Source of the DNA: Roseovarius sp. EL26
GTDB lineage: Bacteria > Pseudomonadota > Alphaproteobacteria > Rhodobacterales > Rhodobacteraceae
DNA length: 64,000 nucleotides
Reading direction: 5' to 3'
Assembly: GCF_900327775.1 (NCBI RefSeq)
Contig: NZ_OUMZ01000007.1
Span: forward strand, 2,177,428 to 2,241,427
Shown: piece after piece, positions 53,423 through 63,374 of the stretch
Numbering within the stretch: position 1 is the first letter of the stretch
How the letters are laid out: the number at the start of each line of letters is the position of its first letter
The notes under the pieces: model-generated
Told to the model about the DNA's origin: nothing
Seen by the model: the letters and a program-made list of their open reading frames with translations, nothing else
Database searches by the model: none
Position numbers and translations under genes: made by a program

Positions 53423-54097
53423 TCATCGGCAAATACCGTCGATCTGCGCCTCACCCCAGGGCAGGGCTACCTGTTGCGGAATACTGAGCTTCTGCAAAGG
53501 GAAGCTGCCCCGAAGAAGGGTTTCTAACCTTTTTGTCCGAGGCGCCGTAGGATCCAGCGTGGCGCAGCAGACATATTCTTCGACAATACTAGCCTGCTGC
53601 TCATAACCATAATCCAGCAGTGACGTATCGGTCGCGACATCAAACAGATAGGGGTCATTGCCGCTACTGTGCTCACGCGCCGCCTTGAACGGGGAATAGC
53701 CTGTCAGGGCACGGTTTTGCCATTGCCAGACATGGGCCAACTCATGCGCAAACAACATCGCGTGGATCAGGCTGAAACGTTCTGGATAAGCGGGCAAAAA
53801 ATTCGACTCAAACCAGTCTTTCGAAAAAAAGACCTTATTATGTAACACAATAGCAGCGGCTGAGACCGTCACCTTTTCAGTTGTCGGCTCTGGTAAAATA
53901 CGTTCACGGCAGGTTAGGCGGGGGCGTTTTTGGCGATCATACGTGACCTTACCAATCAAAGCACCATTCATCACCCTTATGCGATTGATGTTCAGGCTCT
54001 CGCCATAAAGCTGGCTCGCAAATGAGACCTCAGATGAGGTCAGCGGCCTCCCACAGGCCGCCAATAACACCAAGAAGAGAAGAACACCCCGGAACAT
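53423..54097 (-). CDS. lipoprotein with HELAH zinc-protease-like motif
   Basis: A 224-residue protein. The start MFRGVLLFLVLLAACGRP is a lipoprotein signal with lipobox LAAC, so it is anchored in the outer or inner membrane. FAHELAHVWQWQ is a zinc-binding HExxH-type motif (HELAH), suggesting a metallopeptidase-like fold. No third ligand is assigned. A peptidase role is tentative. Four or more cysteines occur in the mature part. Confidence 0.65.
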   Translation of the reverse strand: MFRGVLLFLVLLAACGRPLTSSEVSFASQLYGESLNINRIRVMNGALIGKVTYDRQKRPRLTCRERILPEPTTEKVTVSAAAIVLHNKVFFSKDWFESNFLPAYPERFSLIHAMLFAHELAHVWQWQNRALTGYSPFKAAREHSSGNDPYLFDVATDTSLLDYGYEQQASIVEEYVCCATLDPTAPRTKRLETLLRGSFPLQKLSIPQQVALPWGEAQIDGICR

Positions 54098-54330
54098 ATT
54101 CAAACGTTACCAACCCCAACGGGCAGAAGCGAGCCAGTATCTTCCACAAAAACAGATTTGTGGGAAGCCGCGTATGGCCGGCAACCCACTTGATCAACAG
54201 ACAACGTGCCGTAAAGTAAATCTGAGCACATACTTCAAAAACCTAGTGCTTTGGTCTGTTTTAGGGCTGCCACAAACGCAATTCGACAATAGACTGATAG
54301 GCCCCAGACCCAATTATAGTGGAGTTAACA

Positions 54331-54801
54331 ATGAGCAAAATCACTTTCGCGGCGATTGGTGTCACAGTCCTTGCAGTGATTGTAGTGGCATTCAACCGCC
54401 CAGAACCAACACCTTCAGAAAAACTGGGGACCGCGTTTCAGGACTTGGGGAATGCTGCGACTGGCGTCGGGGATGCGCTTGTGGATAGCGTGAAAGGCAC
54501 ACAAGAAACTCTGCAGAAGGAATTGCGATCAGCCGCGGATGAATTTGCAGACTATGCAGCGGACTCGGCGCAAAGCCTGAGCCAGCAAGCCAAGGATCTT
54601 GTGGCCTCATGGCAGGACACAGGTATCATTTCCGAGGACGGCTTTGATTTCAAGACTGCTGTTCAGGCCTTGAAAGAAAGCTCTTTGGGCGACGCTACAA
54701 AGGAAAAAATCGTAAATGTCCTTGACCAAATACGAGAAACACCGGAATTGGCTGCCGAAAAACTACGCGAAATCAGAGAATTACTGGAACAAGCCGGTTA
54801 A
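54331..54801 (+). CDS. membrane-anchored helical protein of unknown function
   Basis: A 156-residue protein with one N-terminal membrane helix (residues 3-20) and a long, acidic, alanine- and glutamate-rich helical region that may form a coiled coil. It resembles small envelope stress or anchor proteins only in composition. GGAG precedes the ATG at 54331. It is divergent from the lipoprotein gene. I do not recognise the family. Confidence 0.55.
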   Translation: MSKITFAAIGVTVLAVIVVAFNRPEPTPSEKLGTAFQDLGNAATGVGDALVDSVKGTQETLQKELRSAADEFADYAADSAQSLSQQAKDLVASWQDTGIISEDGFDFKTAVQALKESSLGDATKEKIVNVLDQIRETPELAAEKLREIRELLEQAG

Positions 54802-54807
54802 GGTTGA

Positions 54808-55518
54808 TGTGGAAGGGGCATAAAATCATGTTTTATCCATGCTTGCACAGCTAAAATCAAAAATCATAACCCTATCCTCGCCTCACGTGGACACGCAGCA
54901 GAGCCGACCATATGCGGCGATGGGGGGGGCGGTTACTTTTACCCATATCACCCTTTCCAAAGACTCTTTCAACGTAACACCGGTGATGCCATTGATGCGT
55001 TTACGCAAAAATTTGGCGCATCAGAGAGGTTAACAGAAACGGTTCACGCCCTGTCTGCGCAAAGCCAATCGCAAGCCGAAATGCTGGATAGATTTTACAT
55101 GACCAAGCGTTTTGGCATCTGGAATCAAAAACTGGCGCGCGAAGGCAGACAAAGGCTTAGCCCGTTTTATGCCCGTCATGCGATGTCGGGCCTCGGGCAT
55201 GGCCTTAAATGCGAACACCACGTAGCCCTGATCAAAGAGTATCTAGCAAACTGCTTGCACATTTCGATTAATGGCGAAGCGCCCCCATCGCAATATTCAG
55301 GCGGGGTGTTTTCGAATACGTTTCTGGAAAGCCGCATATTGGCAGGAAAAGTGATGCGCCGCCTGCGCAAACAAGCTGACCTTCAATCCAGCCGTTCTTC
55401 GGTCATTCGTGAAGCGATCGAAACCCTTCCCAATGGCTTTCTACATGGCAAGGCTCTAAACTATGCAGATTATGGCGCACAGCGTTTCCTGAAAATGTAC
55501 AAAGAAGCCGCAAGTTGA
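54808..55518 (+). pseudogene. open frame without a usable start; probable 5'-truncated gene
   Basis: A frame of 237 codons stays open to the stop at 55518, but the first Met is at 55081. Reading upstream of that Met gives sensible protein (GGGGYFYPYHPFQRLF, DAIDAFTQKFGASERL), so coding sequence probably began earlier. A run of eight G at 54922-54929 could be a frameshift point joining it to an ATG at 54839 in another frame. The later part (FYMTKRFGIWNQ, then a helix-rich region) has faint asparagine-synthase-like character. Function unknown. Confidence 0.5.
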
Positions 55519-55524
55519 ATACAT

Positions 55525-55598
55525 TGGAGCGGGTAGCGGGAATTGAACCCGCAACTAGAGCTTGGGAAGCTCGCATGAGACCATTTCACCATACCCGC
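55525..55598 (-). tRNA. tRNA-Gly (CCC)
   Basis: On the minus strand the acceptor arms GCGGGTA/TACCCGC, the anticodon stem GAGC/GCTC with loop TTCCCAA, and the T-arm GTTCAATTC are present. CCA is encoded. Anticodon CCC reads glycine codon GGG. Confidence 0.92.
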
Positions 55599-55674
55599 CG
55601 CTGGCTTTTGCTCTATCATCGCCCCATGGGTGGCATCAAGTTGATTTCTCTGCTCAGCATGCCATTGCCAAATG

Positions 55675-57345
55675 TCAGCCAAGGATACCCGGCAGGCGCA
55701 AACCATGTAGGCGCGCACAATCCTTAGCGCTTTCATACCCTGCATCCGCGTGACGCCAAACGCCCGAGGCTGGATCGTTCCACAGCACCCGTTCCAGCCG
55801 CTTGGCCGCCTCATCCGTGCCATCGGCACAGATCACAACGCCAGAGTGTTGACTGAAACCCATGCCAACCCCGCCGCCATGGTGTAGCGACACCCATGTC
55901 GCGCCGGATGCCGTATTGACCAACGCATTCAGCAAAGGCCAATCGGACACGGCATCAGAACCATCGCGCATCGCCTCGGTTTCGCGGTTGGGCGAAGCAA
56001 CTGAACCTGAATCCAAATGGTCACGCCCAATCACAACCGGAGCTTTCAACTCGCCGCTTTTAACCATCTCATTAAAGGCCAACCCTAGACGGTGACGGTC
56101 CCCCAGACCAACCCAGCAGATCCGCGCAGGCAGACCTTGGAAATCAATCCGCTCACGCGCCATATCCAACCAATTATGCAGGTGTTTGTTATCCGGCAGG
56201 ATCTCTTTCACTTTTTGGTCGGTCTTATAGATATCCTCGGGATCGCCCGACAAGGCCGCCCAGCGGAACGGGCCGATGCCACGACAAAACAGCGGTCGAA
56301 TATAAGCCGGCACAAAGCCGGGGAAGGCAAAGGCATCTTCCAGCCCTTCCTCCAGTGCCATCTGGCGGATGTTGTTACCGTAATCAACTGTCGGCACGCC
56401 ACCGTTGTGAAAATCCACCATTGCGGCAACCTGCACTTTCATCGACGCGCGCGCGGCCTTTTCCACTGTTTTAGGCTCTGTTTCGATACGCGAGCGCCAT
56501 TCCGCTACAGTCCAACCCTGCGGCAAGTAGCCATTCACCGGATCATGCGCAGAGGTCTGATCCGTCACGATGTCGGGCCGCACACCACGTTGGTAAATCT
56601 CTGGGAAAATATCTGCAGCATTACCAATCAAGCCAACAGATTTGGCCTCTCCTGCCTTGGTCCAATGGTCGATCATACCCAAAGCATCATCAAGGCTATG
56701 AGTGATCTCATCAACATAGCGGGTGCGCTTGCGGAACTCGGCGCTTTTCTCGTCACACTCGACCGCAAGACAGCAGGCCCCGGCCATCACTGCCGCTAGG
56801 GGCTGCGCCCCACCCATACCGCCAAGACCTCCAGTCAGGATCCAGCGGCCCTTGAGATTACCGCCATAATGCTGACGACCAGCTTCCATGAAGGTCTCAT
56901 ATGTCCCCTGTACGATACCTTGACTACCGATGTAGATCCAGGATCCAGCCGTCATCTGCCCGTACATCATCAAGCCTTTTTTATCGAGCTCGTTAAAATG
57001 ATCCCAGTTCGCCCAATGTGGCACAAGGTTGGAGTTGGCAATTAACACGCGCGGCGCATCCTTATGCGTGCGCACAATGGCTACGGGTTTGCCCGACTGC
57101 ACCACAAGGGTTTCGTCCTCTTCCAGATCCTTCAGGCTCTCACAGATCAGGTCAAAATCTTTCCAAGTCCGTGCCGCACGCCCAATGCCGCCGTAAACCA
57201 CCAATTCATGCGGGTTTTCAGCCACGTCAGGATGCAGGTTGTTCATCAGCATCCGCAAGGGCGCCTCGGTCAGCCAGCTTTTGGCATTCAGTTCCGTGCC
57301 CGTGGGTGGAAATACATCGCGGGTGTTTTTACGAGGATCGCTCAT
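55675..57345 (-). CDS. hutU: urocanate hydratase (urocanase)
   Basis: A 556-residue NAD-dependent enzyme that converts urocanate to imidazolone propionate in histidine breakdown. Characteristic segments are [28 protein letters not shown] and [15 protein letters not shown], which contains the active-site Cys. The length is normal. The start overlaps the hutG stop (ATGA). It is the last gene of the hutI-hutH-hutG-hutU operon. Confidence 0.96.
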   Translation of the reverse strand: MSDPRKNTRDVFPPTGTELNAKSWLTEAPLRMLMNNLHPDVAENPHELVVYGGIGRAARTWKDFDLICESLKDLEEDETLVVQSGKPVAIVRTHKDAPRVLIANSNLVPHWANWDHFNELDKKGLMMYGQMTAGSWIYIGSQGIVQGTYETFMEAGRQHYGGNLKGRWILTGGLGGMGGAQPLAAVMAGACCLAVECDEKSAEFRKRTRYVDEITHSLDDALGMIDHWTKAGEAKSVGLIGNAADIFPEIYQRGVRPDIVTDQTSAHDPVNGYLPQGWTVAEWRSRIETEPKTVEKAARASMKVQVAAMVDFHNGGVPTVDYGNNIRQMALEEGLEDAFAFPGFVPAYIRPLFCRGIGPFRWAALSGDPEDIYKTDQKVKEILPDNKHLHNWLDMARERIDFQGLPARICWVGLGDRHRLGLAFNEMVKSGELKAPVVIGRDHLDSGSVASPNRETEAMRDGSDAVSDWPLLNALVNTASGATWVSLHHGGGVGMGFSQHSGVVICADGTDEAAKRLERVLWNDPASGVWRHADAGYESAKDCARLHGLRLPGILG

Positions 57346-58157
57346 TGGGCATTCCCTTCTGATTGCAAGCTGCCCGAACGGGCAAGTGTGTTGAGTTTTT
57401 TAAGCATTTTCCGCAAGTGCGGTCTGATCTTAGCTGCGTATGTCGCATCGAAATTCCAATGTGGACCCTCGTGCATATAAGCCCGCTGCGAGATTTCCAT
57501 TTGCACCGCGTGGATGCCGGTTTCAGGGCGGCCATAGTGGCGTGTTGTCCAGCCACCTTTGAAACGTTCATTCAGAACCGCCGACATCCCCGAAGTTTCA
57601 GCAATGCTATGAACCATCTGCTGAATTCTGGCGGCGCAAGTTTCACCATTGTTGGTGCCGGTATTGAAAATCGGCAACTTACCGTCAAACAGGAAAGGAA
57701 TGTTTGAACGGATCGAATGGCAATCGAACAAGATCGCCACGCCGTGTTTGGCTTTGACACGCTCCAATTCCTGCGTCAGTGCCGCGTGATAAGGTGTGTG
57801 AAACCACACTTTTCGCTCTTCGACTTCATCTGCTGAAGGTTCTTGCCCGTCATGCCAAATCGGCACGCCGTCAAAATCCGTCAGCGGCACCAGTGTCGTG
57901 GTGTTCTGCCCGGGATAAAGCGACACGCCCTGCGGATCGCGATTGGCATCAATCACATAGCGGTGGATATGCGACTGCACCACCGTTGCACCGGGCAAAA
58001 GCCCATCATAGAGCCTATCGATATGCCAGTCCGTGTCTGCCAAAACACGCCCATTTTGATTCAGTCGCACCAGAATTTCATCTGGCACCGATATGCCACC
58101 ATGCGGTTGACCCAGAACAATGGGGCTATCGCCCGGCTGTACCGTGACCACCTGCAT
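57342..58157 (-). CDS. hutG: N-formylglutamate deformylase
   Basis: A 271-residue hydrolase of the N-formylglutamate amidohydrolase family, making glutamate and formate. [11 protein letters not shown] and [16 protein letters not shown] carry likely metal ligands. It needs the HutF product N-formylglutamate, which explains hutF nearby. The ATG overlaps the hutH stop (TAATG) and the stop overlaps hutU. Confidence 0.93.
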   Translation of the reverse strand: MQVVTVQPGDSPIVLGQPHGGISVPDEILVRLNQNGRVLADTDWHIDRLYDGLLPGATVVQSHIHRYVIDANRDPQGVSLYPGQNTTTLVPLTDFDGVPIWHDGQEPSADEVEERKVWFHTPYHAALTQELERVKAKHGVAILFDCHSIRSNIPFLFDGKLPIFNTGTNNGETCAARIQQMVHSIAETSGMSAVLNERFKGGWTTRHYGRPETGIHAVQMEISQRAYMHEGPHWNFDATYAAKIRPHLRKMLKKLNTLARSGSLQSEGNAQ

Positions 58158-59686
58158 TAGATCAGTTCCGGCAAGGGTAAATCACCATCGGCAAGCAACG
58201 CTGCCTCTGCAACGAGGGTTTTGGCGGCTTCCAGATCAGGGGCCATATAGCGATCATCCCCAAGGGTTTCGACGTCTTGCCGCAACCGCCCAATCACGAC
58301 TTGCAGGGCTGGGCTGGTGCTGAGCGGCGCGCGAAACTCTACCCCCTGCGCGGCACAAAGCAGTTCGACCCCAAGGATATAGTGCAGGTTCCCAACCATC
58401 CGACCCAAACGCCGTGCGCCGTGGGCGGCCATGGACACATGATCTTCCTGATTGGCAGAGGTTGGCGTGCTATCGGTCACGCACGGGTTGGCCAGATGCT
58501 TGTTTTCACTCATCAGGGCAGCAGTTGTCACTTCAGCAATCATCAGGCCAGAATTCAGCCCCGGTTCGGGGGTCAGGAACGGTGGCAGATCAAAACTCAG
58601 CGTCGGATCGACCATCAGCGCGATGCGGCGTTGCGAAATGGCGCCGATTTCGGACAGGGCCAAGGCCATCATGTCGGCAGCAAAACCCACGGGTTCGGCA
58701 TGAAAATTACCACCCGAGACAATCATGTCACTTTCAGTCAGAACCAGCGGGTTATCAGTCGCTGCGTTCGCCTCGATCAACAGCGTTTGTGCCGCTTGTC
58801 GCAGTACATCCATTGCCGCCCCAGTGACCTGTGGCTGACAACGAATGCAATACGGATCCTGCACACGGCTATCCCCTTCGCGGTGGCTTTCGCGAATCTC
58901 TGACCCCGACAACACCGCACGCATGGAAGCCGCCGCTTCGATCTGGCCACGATGGCCGCGCAGTTCGTGAATTTCAGGTTGCAATGGTGCAGTGGATCCC
59001 ATGATCGCATCTGTCGACAAGGCCGAGATCACCAGTGCATTTTGCGCCGCGCGCCAACCCTCGAACAGGCCGGCAAGCGCATAGGCGGTGGAAAACTGTG
59101 TGCCATTAATGAAGGCCAGCCCTTCCTTTGGGCCCAAATCAATTGGAGCCAACCCAGCCTGCGCCAGTGCCTTGGCCCCCGGCAACACCTGACCGTTATA
59201 TTCAGCCTCACCTTCGCCGATGATGACAGCCGTCATATGGGCCAACGGGGCCAGATCACCCGAAGCCCCGACGGACCCTTGGGCCGGAATAACCGGTGTC
59301 ACCCCCTGCGCCAGCATTTCCTGCAATAGCTGGACCAGTTCCCAACGCACGCCAGAGGCCCCGCGCCCAAATGACAGCAGCTTCAATGTCATCATCAGGC
59401 GCGTTATCCGGCGGTCAACCGGGTCACCCACCCCACAGCAATGCGACAGGATCAGGTTGCGCTGCAACTGCGCGGTATTTTCCGGCTCGATTTTAAGAGA
59501 CGCAAGTTTACCAAAGCCAGTGTTTACCCCGTAAACCGGTACATCACCTGCCGCAGCTGCCGCCACTTTTTCAGCTGCTAACACCACCTGTGGCTTGCAA
59601 GCGTTATCTAATGTGACCGCGGGCTGAGTCCAATAAATTTCGTGTAATTGCACTAGATCGGTTTGGCCGGGAATAAGTGTCAGCAT
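58157..59686 (-). CDS. hutH: histidine ammonia-lyase
   Basis: A 509-residue enzyme that removes ammonia from histidine to give urocanate. The self-formed MIO cofactor comes from ASG in [26 protein letters not shown] and the active-site Tyr loop are also seen. The ATG at 59686 gives the normal family length and overlaps the hutI stop (ATGCTGA). Confidence 0.96.
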   Translation of the reverse strand: MLTLIPGQTDLVQLHEIYWTQPAVTLDNACKPQVVLAAEKVAAAAAGDVPVYGVNTGFGKLASLKIEPENTAQLQRNLILSHCCGVGDPVDRRITRLMMTLKLLSFGRGASGVRWELVQLLQEMLAQGVTPVIPAQGSVGASGDLAPLAHMTAVIIGEGEAEYNGQVLPGAKALAQAGLAPIDLGPKEGLAFINGTQFSTAYALAGLFEGWRAAQNALVISALSTDAIMGSTAPLQPEIHELRGHRGQIEAAASMRAVLSGSEIRESHREGDSRVQDPYCIRCQPQVTGAAMDVLRQAAQTLLIEANAATDNPLVLTESDMIVSGGNFHAEPVGFAADMMALALSEIGAISQRRIALMVDPTLSFDLPPFLTPEPGLNSGLMIAEVTTAALMSENKHLANPCVTDSTPTSANQEDHVSMAAHGARRLGRMVGNLHYILGVELLCAAQGVEFRAPLSTSPALQVVIGRLRQDVETLGDDRYMAPDLEAAKTLVAEAALLADGDLPLPELI

Positions 59687-60894
59687 GGGTTTGTCTGTCC
59701 CTGAAAGATGCGTTGATACAGCGGGTTGAACCCGATGCGATAAGAAAGCTCGGCCGGGTGCGCCACATCCCAAACCGCCAGATCAGCACGTTTTCCTGCC
59801 GCAATCACACCCCTGTCATCTAGCCCCAGCGCGTCAGCCGCATTGCGTGTCACACCCGCCAGCGCTTCTTCCGGTGTCATCCGAAACAGGGTGCAAGCCA
59901 TATTCATGGTCAGCAATAGAGATGTCAGCGGCGATGATCCCGGATTGCAATCGGTGGCCAATGCCATCGGCACCCCATGTTTGCGCAACAGGTCAATCGG
60001 TGGCTGTTGTGTTTCACGTAACGTGTAGAACGCCCCAGGTAAGATCACGCCTGTTGCGTTCGCCTGCGCCATGGCAATCACGCCATCCTCATCCAGATAT
60101 TCGATGTGGTCAGCGGACAATGCGCCATATGAGGCGGCCAGTTTAGCTCCTCCCAGATTTGAGAGCTGCTCGGCATGAAGTTTGACCGGCAGACCCAGCG
60201 CCCTTGCCGTGTCAAAAACCCGCGCGATTTGCGCTGGCTGAAACGCGATGCCCTCACAAAACCCATCGACCGCATCCACCAACCCTTCTGCATGGGCGTC
60301 GCACAGGGTCGGAATGACTACCTCGTCAATATAGGCGTCATCGCGCCCTGCATATTCTGATGGAACGGCATGGGCGCCCAGATATGTTGTTTTAACCATA
60401 ACGGGCCGCAGGTCTGCAATGCGGCGCGCGGCGCGCAGCATGTTCAGTTCGGCGTCTCGCTCCAACCCGTAGCCGGACTTAATCTCTATCGTGGTCAGTC
60501 CTTCTGCGATCAGCGCATCAACCCGCGGCAAAGCATCAGTGACCAGTGTTTCAAGGTTGGCCGCGCGCGTGGCCCGCACTGTCGAATTGATCCCGCCCCC
60601 AGCCCGAGCAATCTCTTCATACCCAGCCCCATTCAGACGCATCTCAAACTCTGCCGCACGGTCGCCGCCAAACACTACATGCGTATGGCAATCGATCAAA
60701 CCCGGCGTCACCAGACGGCCGCCCAGATCACACCGCTCAGCCGCTTGATGCGTCTCCGGCAGCGCATCCAAAGGGCCAACCCACGCAATTTTCCCTGCCT
60801 CAATCACAACAGAGGCATTTTTGATCAGACTATAAGGTAGAGATGACGCAACCATCGTTGCCAACTGAATGTTGTATAAAATCCATTTTTTCAT
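59680..60894 (-). CDS. hutI: imidazolonepropionase
   Basis: A 404-residue amidohydrolase that opens imidazolone propionate to formiminoglutamate. The metal motif is [10 protein letters not shown], followed by the [14 protein letters not shown] loop and later HAEQL and [10 protein letters not shown]. It is the first gene of the minus-strand hut operon and faces hutF across an 83-bp promoter region with two TTGTCTATA motifs. Confidence 0.95.
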   Translation of the reverse strand: MKKWILYNIQLATMVASSLPYSLIKNASVVIEAGKIAWVGPLDALPETHQAAERCDLGGRLVTPGLIDCHTHVVFGGDRAAEFEMRLNGAGYEEIARAGGGINSTVRATRAANLETLVTDALPRVDALIAEGLTTIEIKSGYGLERDAELNMLRAARRIADLRPVMVKTTYLGAHAVPSEYAGRDDAYIDEVVIPTLCDAHAEGLVDAVDGFCEGIAFQPAQIARVFDTARALGLPVKLHAEQLSNLGGAKLAASYGALSADHIEYLDEDGVIAMAQANATGVILPGAFYTLRETQQPPIDLLRKHGVPMALATDCNPGSSPLTSLLLTMNMACTLFRMTPEEALAGVTRNAADALGLDDRGVIAAGKRADLAVWDVAHPAELSYRIGFNPLYQRIFQGQTNPC

Positions 60895-60928
60895 CGAATT
60901 TTTACCAGAACCTAGAACCCTTGATGTT

Positions 60929-60962
60929 TTGTCTATAACGCTGTAGGTATTTATTGTCTATA
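60929..60962. promoter_or_regulatory. direct repeat of a candidate HutC operator
   Basis: TTGTCTATA occurs at 60929-60937 and 60954-60962, 25 bp apart, in the hutI-hutF divergent promoter. The second copy is part of TGTCTATACA, a short dyad similar to GntR-type operators. HutC is encoded nearby at 62356-63045. Confidence 0.55.
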
Positions 60963-60977
60963 CATAATGGAAACACC

Positions 60978-62339
60978 ATGCAAATCCACGCGCAATCCGT
61001 CTTGCTGGGAAACGACTGGGCAAACGATGTCAGAGTGACCGTACAAGACGGTAAAATCGCCAGCATCGACACTGGCGTTGGCCGTAAGGCAGAGGATCTT
61101 GGCGTTGATTGCCTCTTGCCTGCACTCGCCAATCTGCACAGCCATTCCTTTCAGCGCGCAATGGCGGGCATGACCGAAACCCGCGTAACTGGCAAAGACA
61201 GTTTCTGGAGCTGGCGCAGCCTAATGTACCGCTTCCTTGATCACCTGACGCCAGAACAAGTTGAAGCGATCGCGGCACTTGTGTTCATGGAAATGCAGGA
61301 AACCGGATACGCTTCGGTTGGTGAATTTCACTACCTCCATCACCAACCTGGCGGGGCAGCTTACTCCAAGTTGTCAGAAATGAGCCAACGTATTTTTGCC
61401 GCAGCGACCACAACCGGCATCGGCCTGACCCATCTGCCCGTACTCTATACCTATGGCGGAGTTAACCAAGAACCCTTGGCTGGGGGGCAACTTCGCTTTG
61501 GCAACGATGTTGAGCGGTTTTTGAGATTGGTTGAAGAGTGTCGCCATAACCTCAGCGCCCTCCCCGATGACGCACGTATTGGCATTGCGCCACATTCACT
61601 ACGGGCAACCTCCCCGGGCGATTTGACGCAAACCTTGGCGAACGCACCCGATGGGCCAGTGCACATTCATGTTTCCGAGCAGCTGCAAGAAGTGGCAGAA
61701 GTGTCCACGAAACTGGGGCAACGGCCAGTGGAATGGCTGTTGAGCAACGTCGACGTTAATGCTCGCTGGTGTCTGATCCATGCCACCCACATGACCAAAG
61801 TTGAAACCATCGCCATGGCTGAAAGCGGCGCTGTGGCTGGGCTATGTCCAATTACCGAGGCCAATCTAGGCGACGGGGCTTTCAATGGTCCAACTTATCT
61901 ACAACATAGCGGAAACTTTGGCCTTGGGTCAGATTCGAATGTGCGCATCTCCCTGACTGAAGAACTGCGTGTGTTGGAATACTCCCAACGTCTGCGCGAC
62001 ATGCAGCGCAATGTATTGGCCGTTGATGGTGGATCGACTGGTGCCGCGTTATATTGTGGGGCCGCACGGGGTGGTGCGCAGGCACTAAATCGCGACGCCG
62101 GGGCGATCTCTATCGGGAAGTTGGCTGACTTAGTGGCCGTGGATCGAACACATCCAACGTTATCCGCCCTGAGTGATGCTCAGGTTCTGGACGGGTTATG
62201 TTTTGCCGCGTCCGATCAGGTCATAACTGACACTTGGTCTGCTGGCAGGCATATGGTTCGCGAAGGACAACACATTGCACGGGCGCAGATTACTGCGCGC
62301 TATAGCAAAGCCATCCACTCTCTGCTCGAATGTCTGTAA
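60978..62339 (+). CDS. hutF: formimidoylglutamate deiminase
   Basis: A 453-residue amidohydrolase that turns formiminoglutamate into N-formylglutamate plus ammonia. Motifs are LANLHSHSFQRAMAG, HIHVSEQLQEV, IHATHM and GSDSNV, all metal or catalytic positions. The ATG at 60978 is chosen; an earlier TTG is unlikely. It is divergent from hutI and completes the route with HutG. Confidence 0.95.
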   Translation: MQIHAQSVLLGNDWANDVRVTVQDGKIASIDTGVGRKAEDLGVDCLLPALANLHSHSFQRAMAGMTETRVTGKDSFWSWRSLMYRFLDHLTPEQVEAIAALVFMEMQETGYASVGEFHYLHHQPGGAAYSKLSEMSQRIFAAATTTGIGLTHLPVLYTYGGVNQEPLAGGQLRFGNDVERFLRLVEECRHNLSALPDDARIGIAPHSLRATSPGDLTQTLANAPDGPVHIHVSEQLQEVAEVSTKLGQRPVEWLLSNVDVNARWCLIHATHMTKVETIAMAESGAVAGLCPITEANLGDGAFNGPTYLQHSGNFGLGSDSNVRISLTEELRVLEYSQRLRDMQRNVLAVDGGSTGAALYCGAARGGAQALNRDAGAISIGKLADLVAVDRTHPTLSALSDAQVLDGLCFAASDQVITDTWSAGRHMVREGQHIARAQITARYSKAIHSLLECL

Positions 62340-62355
62340 TTAACTGGATTAGAGC

Positions 62356-63045
62356 CTAATATTGCATCGACATCTTATGACCACGCTGATGTAGCATGCG
62401 TACATAGGTGATCGGCTGACCCTGAAATGATGTCATCCGCTCTGCCGTGAACAAGGCATCCCCGAACGAGCACCCTAAGTGGTGCGCCAGATCTTCGTCT
62501 GCATTTGCCGCACCAAAACTGATCTGCGCGTCGGTATAGGGAACTGTAGCCAGCAGCCATTCATTGGGGCCAATGGTCGAGAAATCAGCTTGCTCAGCCT
62601 GTGGTAGGGCGGCAAGATTGATCCAGCGATCCTCATACTGATAGGGATGGTCATCCGCAGAATGCAGGCACGTCAAATGCAAAACGGCCGCCTCCGCCGG
62701 CAGTCCCAACCGGGCACAGAGCCAAGCAGGGGCGGGACATGTAGTGCGGTTGATCAATGCAAACCTGTATCGCTCGCCACGTGCCTCAATTTCTTTGCGC
62801 ACCACCGGAACCTCAAACGTGGCCTGCTTGCGCGGTACGTCCCGCACGCGCGTGCCCGCCTTGCGACGGCGCACAACCAGCCCTTCTTCGGCCAATTCGC
62901 GCATGGCCCGATTAACCGTGGCCCGCGCGCAGCTGAACTCAGCACAAAGCTCCATTTCATTTGGAATCAAAGCACCGGGTGGCCATTCGTTTTCAATGAT
63001 ACGTCGCCGCAGCTCATCCCTGATATCACGAAACGCCGTTTTCAT
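62356..63045 (-). CDS. hutC: HutC, GntR-family repressor of the hut genes
   Basis: A 229-residue regulator. The N-terminal GntR winged helix contains PNEMELCAEFSCARATVNRAMRELAEEGLV; the C-terminal UTRA domain binds an effector, urocanate in characterised HutC proteins. A GGGGGG ribosome site precedes the ATG. It is convergent with hutF. The TTGTCTATA repeats at 60929 and 60954 are its likely targets. Confidence 0.93.
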   Translation of the reverse strand: MKTAFRDIRDELRRRIIENEWPPGALIPNEMELCAEFSCARATVNRAMRELAEEGLVVRRRKAGTRVRDVPRKQATFEVPVVRKEIEARGERYRFALINRTTCPAPAWLCARLGLPAEAAVLHLTCLHSADDHPYQYEDRWINLAALPQAEQADFSTIGPNEWLLATVPYTDAQISFGAANADEDLAHHLGCSFGDALFTAERMTSFQGQPITYVRMLHQRGHKMSMQY

Positions 63046-63163
63046 CGCTACCCCCCTGCCCGCCCAATGTAGCCCCGCAACCGCACTTTCGTATAAACCA
63101 TAAACGTTTGTAGCAGCAAACCGCTTGCGGATTGATTAGCCCATGAAGTCAAAGGAAGATTTA

Positions 63164-63208
63164 TGGAGCGGGCCGCGGGAATGGAAACCGGGTCATTAGA
63201 TTGGAAGA
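63164..63208 (-). other. degenerate tRNA-Gly 3' fragment (possible relic attachment site)
   Basis: About 45 bp resemble the 3' part of the tRNA-Gly(TCC) gene at 63301 (CCA end, acceptor and T-arm up to the anticodon region), with several substitutions. It lies 93 bp upstream of the intact gene in the same orientation. A 3' tRNA fragment beside the intact gene is the usual trace of site-specific integration. Confidence 0.65.
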
Positions 63209-63300
63209 CAAACGTTCAAAAACACATAAACCGCGTATTATCAATGCATTAACAAAGGTTAAGTTTTTCTTTTGCAGGTAAGTTGTCGGAAATGAATTTC

Positions 63301-63374
63301 TGGAGCGGGCGGCGGGAATCGAACCCGCGTCATTAGCTTGGAAGGCTAAGGTCTTACCACTACACAACGCCCGC
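63301..63374 (-). tRNA. tRNA-Gly (TCC)
   Basis: On the minus strand the acceptor arms GCGGGCG/CGCCCGC, the anticodon stem TTAGC/GCTAA with loop CTTCCAA, the T-arm GGGTTCGATTC and an encoded CCA are present. Anticodon TCC reads GGA and GGG. Confidence 0.96.
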
